Notes under the pieces: model-generated
The model's database searches: none
Seen by the model: the letters and a program-made list of their open reading frames with translations, nothing else
What the model was told of the DNA's origin: nothing
Program-made: the position numbers and the translations under genes
NCBI GenBank assembly: GCA_947457935.1
Contig: CANGXP010000004.1
Location: 26,161-90,160 of the forward strand
DNA length: 64,000 bases
Reading direction: 5' to 3'
DNA from: Alphaproteobacteria bacterium
Lineage (GTDB): Bacteria; Pseudomonadota; Alphaproteobacteria; JAJTHO01; CANGXP01
Shown here: piece by piece, positions 61,197-64,000 of the stretch
Layout of the letters: each line of letters begins with the position of its first letter
Numbering within the stretch: position 1 is the first letter of the stretch

Positions 61197-63488
61197 TCAA
61201 CAAGACACCGCACGCGACAGCCGCTTCACTTCCCCCTCCACTGTTTTGAACGCCTTTTCTATTTCAGCAACAAGATGCTTTAACGTGTCAGATTCTTTTG
61301 CTATTGAGTCTTGCAGCGTTTCTGCCAAATTTCCCAATTCAGGACAACATACAGCACGCGCACTGCCTTTAAGCGCGTGCGCTAAATCGCGCAACTTTTC
61401 TCCATCTTCCTGATGAATTGCATCTCCAATACCATCTAATAACGGCGGGGCAAGCCGAACGAATAATTCTAATGCCTCTAAGCTATTGCGATCAAACACT
61501 CCCAGTTGCTTAATGAACGCCTTTTCATCAATAATATTCTTGTTAAGAGATGGCAACGCACTGCTCCGTTGCATTTTTACTTGGACATCTTCTAAAATCC
61601 CCCAACGCAACAACATACGCCGTAATTGCGCGATACTCACTTTTACCAAGCATTCATTGAACCCGTGCTTCAGATACGCTTGGGCGTTCGATAACTGCAC
61701 ATCGGCCGTAAGGGCGATAATAGGCAGGGTTGAAAATTGTTCGCTATGACGCAGTTTTTCAACAAGTTGATAACCATCCATTTCAGGCATATGTAAGTCT
61801 GCAAGAATCAGTCCGAATTCTTGTTTTTGCATGGCGTTTAAGGCTTCCACACCGTTACTCACCATCACATAATCAGTGAAATGCAGATATTCTAACTGTC
61901 GTTTAATCACGTCTTGAATTATAGGGGTATCCTCCGCAATCAATACCTTGCGGGATCCCTTGTACTGTTCATACTGTACTTTATTTGTAAGCGTTTCAAC
62001 GGCTTGCCCTAATCCTAACCTGCTTGCGGGCTTCGCAACATGTAATGCCCCCAAACTTTTCAAGGTCTCTTGAATTTCAGGGCTATCAAACACCGTATAC
62101 ATCAATAAACCCGTGTTAGGCTGAATCTTGGCAAATGTCTCAATAAAAGATAATCCAGAGCCATCAGGCAAAAGATAATCCACAATCGCAACATCAAAAC
62201 GCTCCGTTTCGCTTCTTTCTAAGGCATCTTCAATCGTCTCAACACCGATAACCGTTGCCCCCATAGATTGCAACGTCATCATAATTGTTTTGGCTCCTTG
62301 AGGGTGGTCTTCCACTAACAATACATGAACACCGCGCAAATCAGGCTGTACCCCCACTTGCAAAGCATCTTGCGCCACAGCAGATGTGGGAATGTTGAAC
62401 CAAAATAAACTGCCCTGCCCTTCCATGCTGCTCACGCCGATTGCACCATTCATAAGCTGCAACAAACGGTGGGTAATTGATAAACCAAGACCTGTGCCAC
62501 GATAACGTCGTGTTGTAGAAAAGTCTCCTTGGGTAAACGGTTCAAACAAATGCGGCAGAAGTTCAGGCGAAATCCCAATCCCACTATCTTCCACTTCACA
62601 ACACAACGTAAAATGTTGCCCATCTTCTTTAAAGTCTTGGCACTTCAAACGAATGACCACGGAGCCACGTTCCGTAAATTTCAAGGCATTCACCACCAAG
62701 TTCATAATAACTTGGCGCAGCCGTTTCGGATCACCCATTACCACACGTGGTAAATCAGAGGCAAATTCACAAGAAAGATGTATCCCCTTCTCCTTTGCCT
62801 TTTGACTCAGTGTTGTCATAATGCCGTCAATTAACGTACGGAGGGGCACCTCGAAATAGTCTAAATCCATCTTTCCCGCTTCAATCTTTGCCAAATCAAG
62901 CACATCATCTAAGATCTGCAGTAACGCGCTCGCTGCGCCTTTTGCCGCATTAATCGTGCCTGCTTGCCGTGTATCCGTTGCTTCCTGCTGCATAATTTCC
63001 AGCAAGCCATACAGCGGTTGCATGGGGGTGCGAATTTCATGGCTCATTGTGGCAAGGAACAATGATTTCATTTTGCTTGCCGCCTTTGCATTTTCAATTT
63101 CTACTGCTAGGTCAGACACATCCTGAAAATAAATAGTCCACACGGCGTGTTCCGCCGTGTTTTGATGTTGAAAAGCATTAACTCTGTAGGTTTTAAACCT
63201 TGCGCCGTCTTCATAGCGCAAGTCATAATTTTCTAGCTCTCCTTTTAGCTTGAGTTGTTTGGTCAACATCACAAATGCACTCGATGAAACACATGCTTCA
63301 TGCAGTAATTTTGGCAAAACAGTAGCACTCAAATTTCTGTTTTTTCGGGAAAATTGCAAATGGAAAGCACTATTTGCATTGATTAAAAAGAAATTCTCAT
63401 TAGCCAAAGCAATTTGACACACTGGCAAGCTACAGGCAGGCAAAGATGCTATCTCTTTTAAAAAATTTGGAGAATTTTGCATAACCAT
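61197..63488 (-). CDS. Hybrid sensor histidine kinase with two receivers and an HPt domain
   Basis: It has 763 residues and no membrane helix. Order: an N-terminal PAS-like region (about 10-130), HisKA with TMSHEIRTPMQPLYGLLE (histidine near 149), HATPase (MNLVVNALKF, GTGLGLSI), a receiver with VLLVEDHPQ and VDYLLPDGSG (about 387-500), a second receiver with VLIAEDTPI and ADLHMPEMDG (about 512-630) and an HPt domain with AHALKGSARAV (about 702). It resembles ArcB/BarA-type phosphorelay kinases in layout. The output regulator is not adjacent. Confidence 0.92.
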   Translation of the reverse strand: MVMQNSPNFLKEIASLPACSLPVCQIALANENFFLINANSAFHLQFSRKNRNLSATVLPKLLHEACVSSSAFVMLTKQLKLKGELENYDLRYEDGARFKTYRVNAFQHQNTAEHAVWTIYFQDVSDLAVEIENAKAASKMKSLFLATMSHEIRTPMQPLYGLLEIMQQEATDTRQAGTINAAKGAASALLQILDDVLDLAKIEAGKMDLDYFEVPLRTLIDGIMTTLSQKAKEKGIHLSCEFASDLPRVVMGDPKRLRQVIMNLVVNALKFTERGSVVIRLKCQDFKEDGQHFTLCCEVEDSGIGISPELLPHLFEPFTQGDFSTTRRYRGTGLGLSITHRLLQLMNGAIGVSSMEGQGSLFWFNIPTSAVAQDALQVGVQPDLRGVHVLLVEDHPQGAKTIMMTLQSMGATVIGVETIEDALERSETERFDVAIVDYLLPDGSGLSFIETFAKIQPNTGLLMYTVFDSPEIQETLKSLGALHVAKPASRLGLGQAVETLTNKVQYEQYKGSRKVLIAEDTPIIQDVIKRQLEYLHFTDYVMVSNGVEALNAMQKQEFGLILADLHMPEMDGYQLVEKLRHSEQFSTLPIIALTADVQLSNAQAYLKHGFNECLVKVSIAQLRRMLLRWGILEDVQVKMQRSSALPSLNKNIIDEKAFIKQLGVFDRNSLEALELFVRLAPPLLDGIGDAIHQEDGEKLRDLAHALKGSARAVCCPELGNLAETLQDSIAKESDTLKHLVAEIEKAFKTVEGEVKRLSRAVSC

Positions 63489-63646
63489 AAAAAATGAATC
63501 TAGGGTTTATCGTACTCAGTAAGTATTGAAAATCTGTTACTTTATTGTTTTTTTCATTTACTTTTTTTTAATCTTAAGTCTCTACAGTCATAAGAATGAA
63601 ATGTTTATTACACTCTCATTGTGAAATATGTCACAAAAATGCAACA

Positions 63647-64000
63647 ATGTCTACATTTATTTTTGTAGGTATTCTACTTTTAATACTTACTGGGTGCACA
63701 ACAACGAAGCAAACAGATGATATTACCCCGCCTCCCGTTGCTAAAGAAACAAGAGGAGCAAAGCCTTCTGAAGTTTTAGCGGCGTTGCTGGCAGAAAAAC
63801 AGGGTAACACCACACCCATACAAAAAACAACAGCACCCTCCGCTGTCGCAAAAATTTCCAAGAACATGCCGCAAAAAAAATCTGTTGTGCTTGCCAAAAG
63901 CACGTCAAATCAGCCTGTTGCAGGTGTAAACCCCGCACAACCCACCAAGAAAGAACACAAGAAGCCCGAACAAAAATCCGCGCAAACACCAGATAAAAAA
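63647..64000 (+). CDS. Putative lipoprotein (3' end beyond window)
   Basis: The frame is open to the right edge, 118 codons. The N-terminus is a lipoprotein signal (FIFVGILLLILTGC) with the cysteine near residue 16. The rest is rich in Lys, Thr, Pro and Gln and low in hydrophobics (PSEVLAALLAEKQGNTTPIQ), suggesting a disordered periplasmic linker before a domain outside the window. It is divergent from the hybrid kinase; the 158 bp between them are AT-rich and otherwise featureless. Confidence 0.7.
   Translation, partial: MSTFIFVGILLLILTGCTTTKQTDDITPPPVAKETRGAKPSEVLAALLAEKQGNTTPIQKTTAPSAVAKISKNMPQKKSVVLAKSTSNQPVAGVNPAQPTKKEHKKPEQKSAQTPDKK

Overview
The window reads as a stretch of an alphaproteobacterial chromosome with a moderately low GC content. 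The evidence is the NtrY-NtrX-Dat-HAD-Hfq-HflX order, a HemJ-type protoporphyrinogen oxidase, CoQ7, an NtrX lacking the sigma-54 contact loop, and a perfect 16-bp parS site. Gene content (pyrimidine and leucine synthesis, type I secretion, several toxin-antitoxin modules) suggests a metabolically fairly complete bacterium. The many palindromic repeats resemble the habit of Rickettsiales-like genomes, but I cannot place it to genus.

Layout. 1-3.5 kb: carB (truncated at the left edge) and carA. 3.7-11.8 kb: coq7 and dsbB, then ntrY, ntrX, dat, a HAD phosphatase, hfq and hflX. 11.9-16.4 kb: an MscS-type channel, a lipoprotein, an OmpA-like protein, rdgB and a glycosyltransferase. 16.4 kb: parS. 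16.7-19.9 kb: glmU-glmS, which supply UDP-GlcNAc. 20-26.6 kb: a solitary yejE-like permease, a HlyD/HlyB type I secretion pair and a coiled-coil protein. 26.7-31.4 kb: pyrB and a pyrC-like gene, cysQ, rho. 31.4-36.1 kb: an accessory patch with a dead relBE pair, a duplicated topA tail around an orphan gene, topA and a ParD/ParE pair. 36.2-43.3 kb: dprA, plsY, hemJ, pgsA, two unknown proteins, uvrC and a DinJ/YafQ pair. 43.4-48.3 kb: an EnvZ-like kinase without its regulator, a TPR protein, dgt and a ClC antiporter. 48.3-52.6 kb: a DUF2946/TonB receptor/PepSY metal-uptake cluster and two tRNAs. 52.7-64 kb: an orphan gene, ychF, a second coiled-coil paralogue, leuA with its attenuator, a 942-residue multidomain protein with a LOG-like end, a paired DnaA-box region, a large hybrid histidine kinase and a truncated lipoprotein gene.

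The most unusual aspect is the repeat load. At least two classes are visible. (1) Degenerate 7-bp tandem arrays, mostly arranged as two facing arms that can fold into a hairpin. They occur at nine places, including twice inside the uvrC reading frame between catalytic segments, and directly against the start codons of carB and topA. The heptamer differs from locus to locus but the architecture is the same. (2) Palindromic elements of about 80-150 bp in several sequence families (three families have two copies each here). One copy lies in frame inside the pyrC-like gene. These resemble in behaviour, not in sequence that I can verify, the Rickettsia palindromic elements known to insert into coding genes.

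parS at 16.4 kb, the paired DnaA boxes near 61.0 kb and the rho/hemJ neighbourhood together suggest that the window lies in the origin-proximal part of the chromosome; this is an inference.
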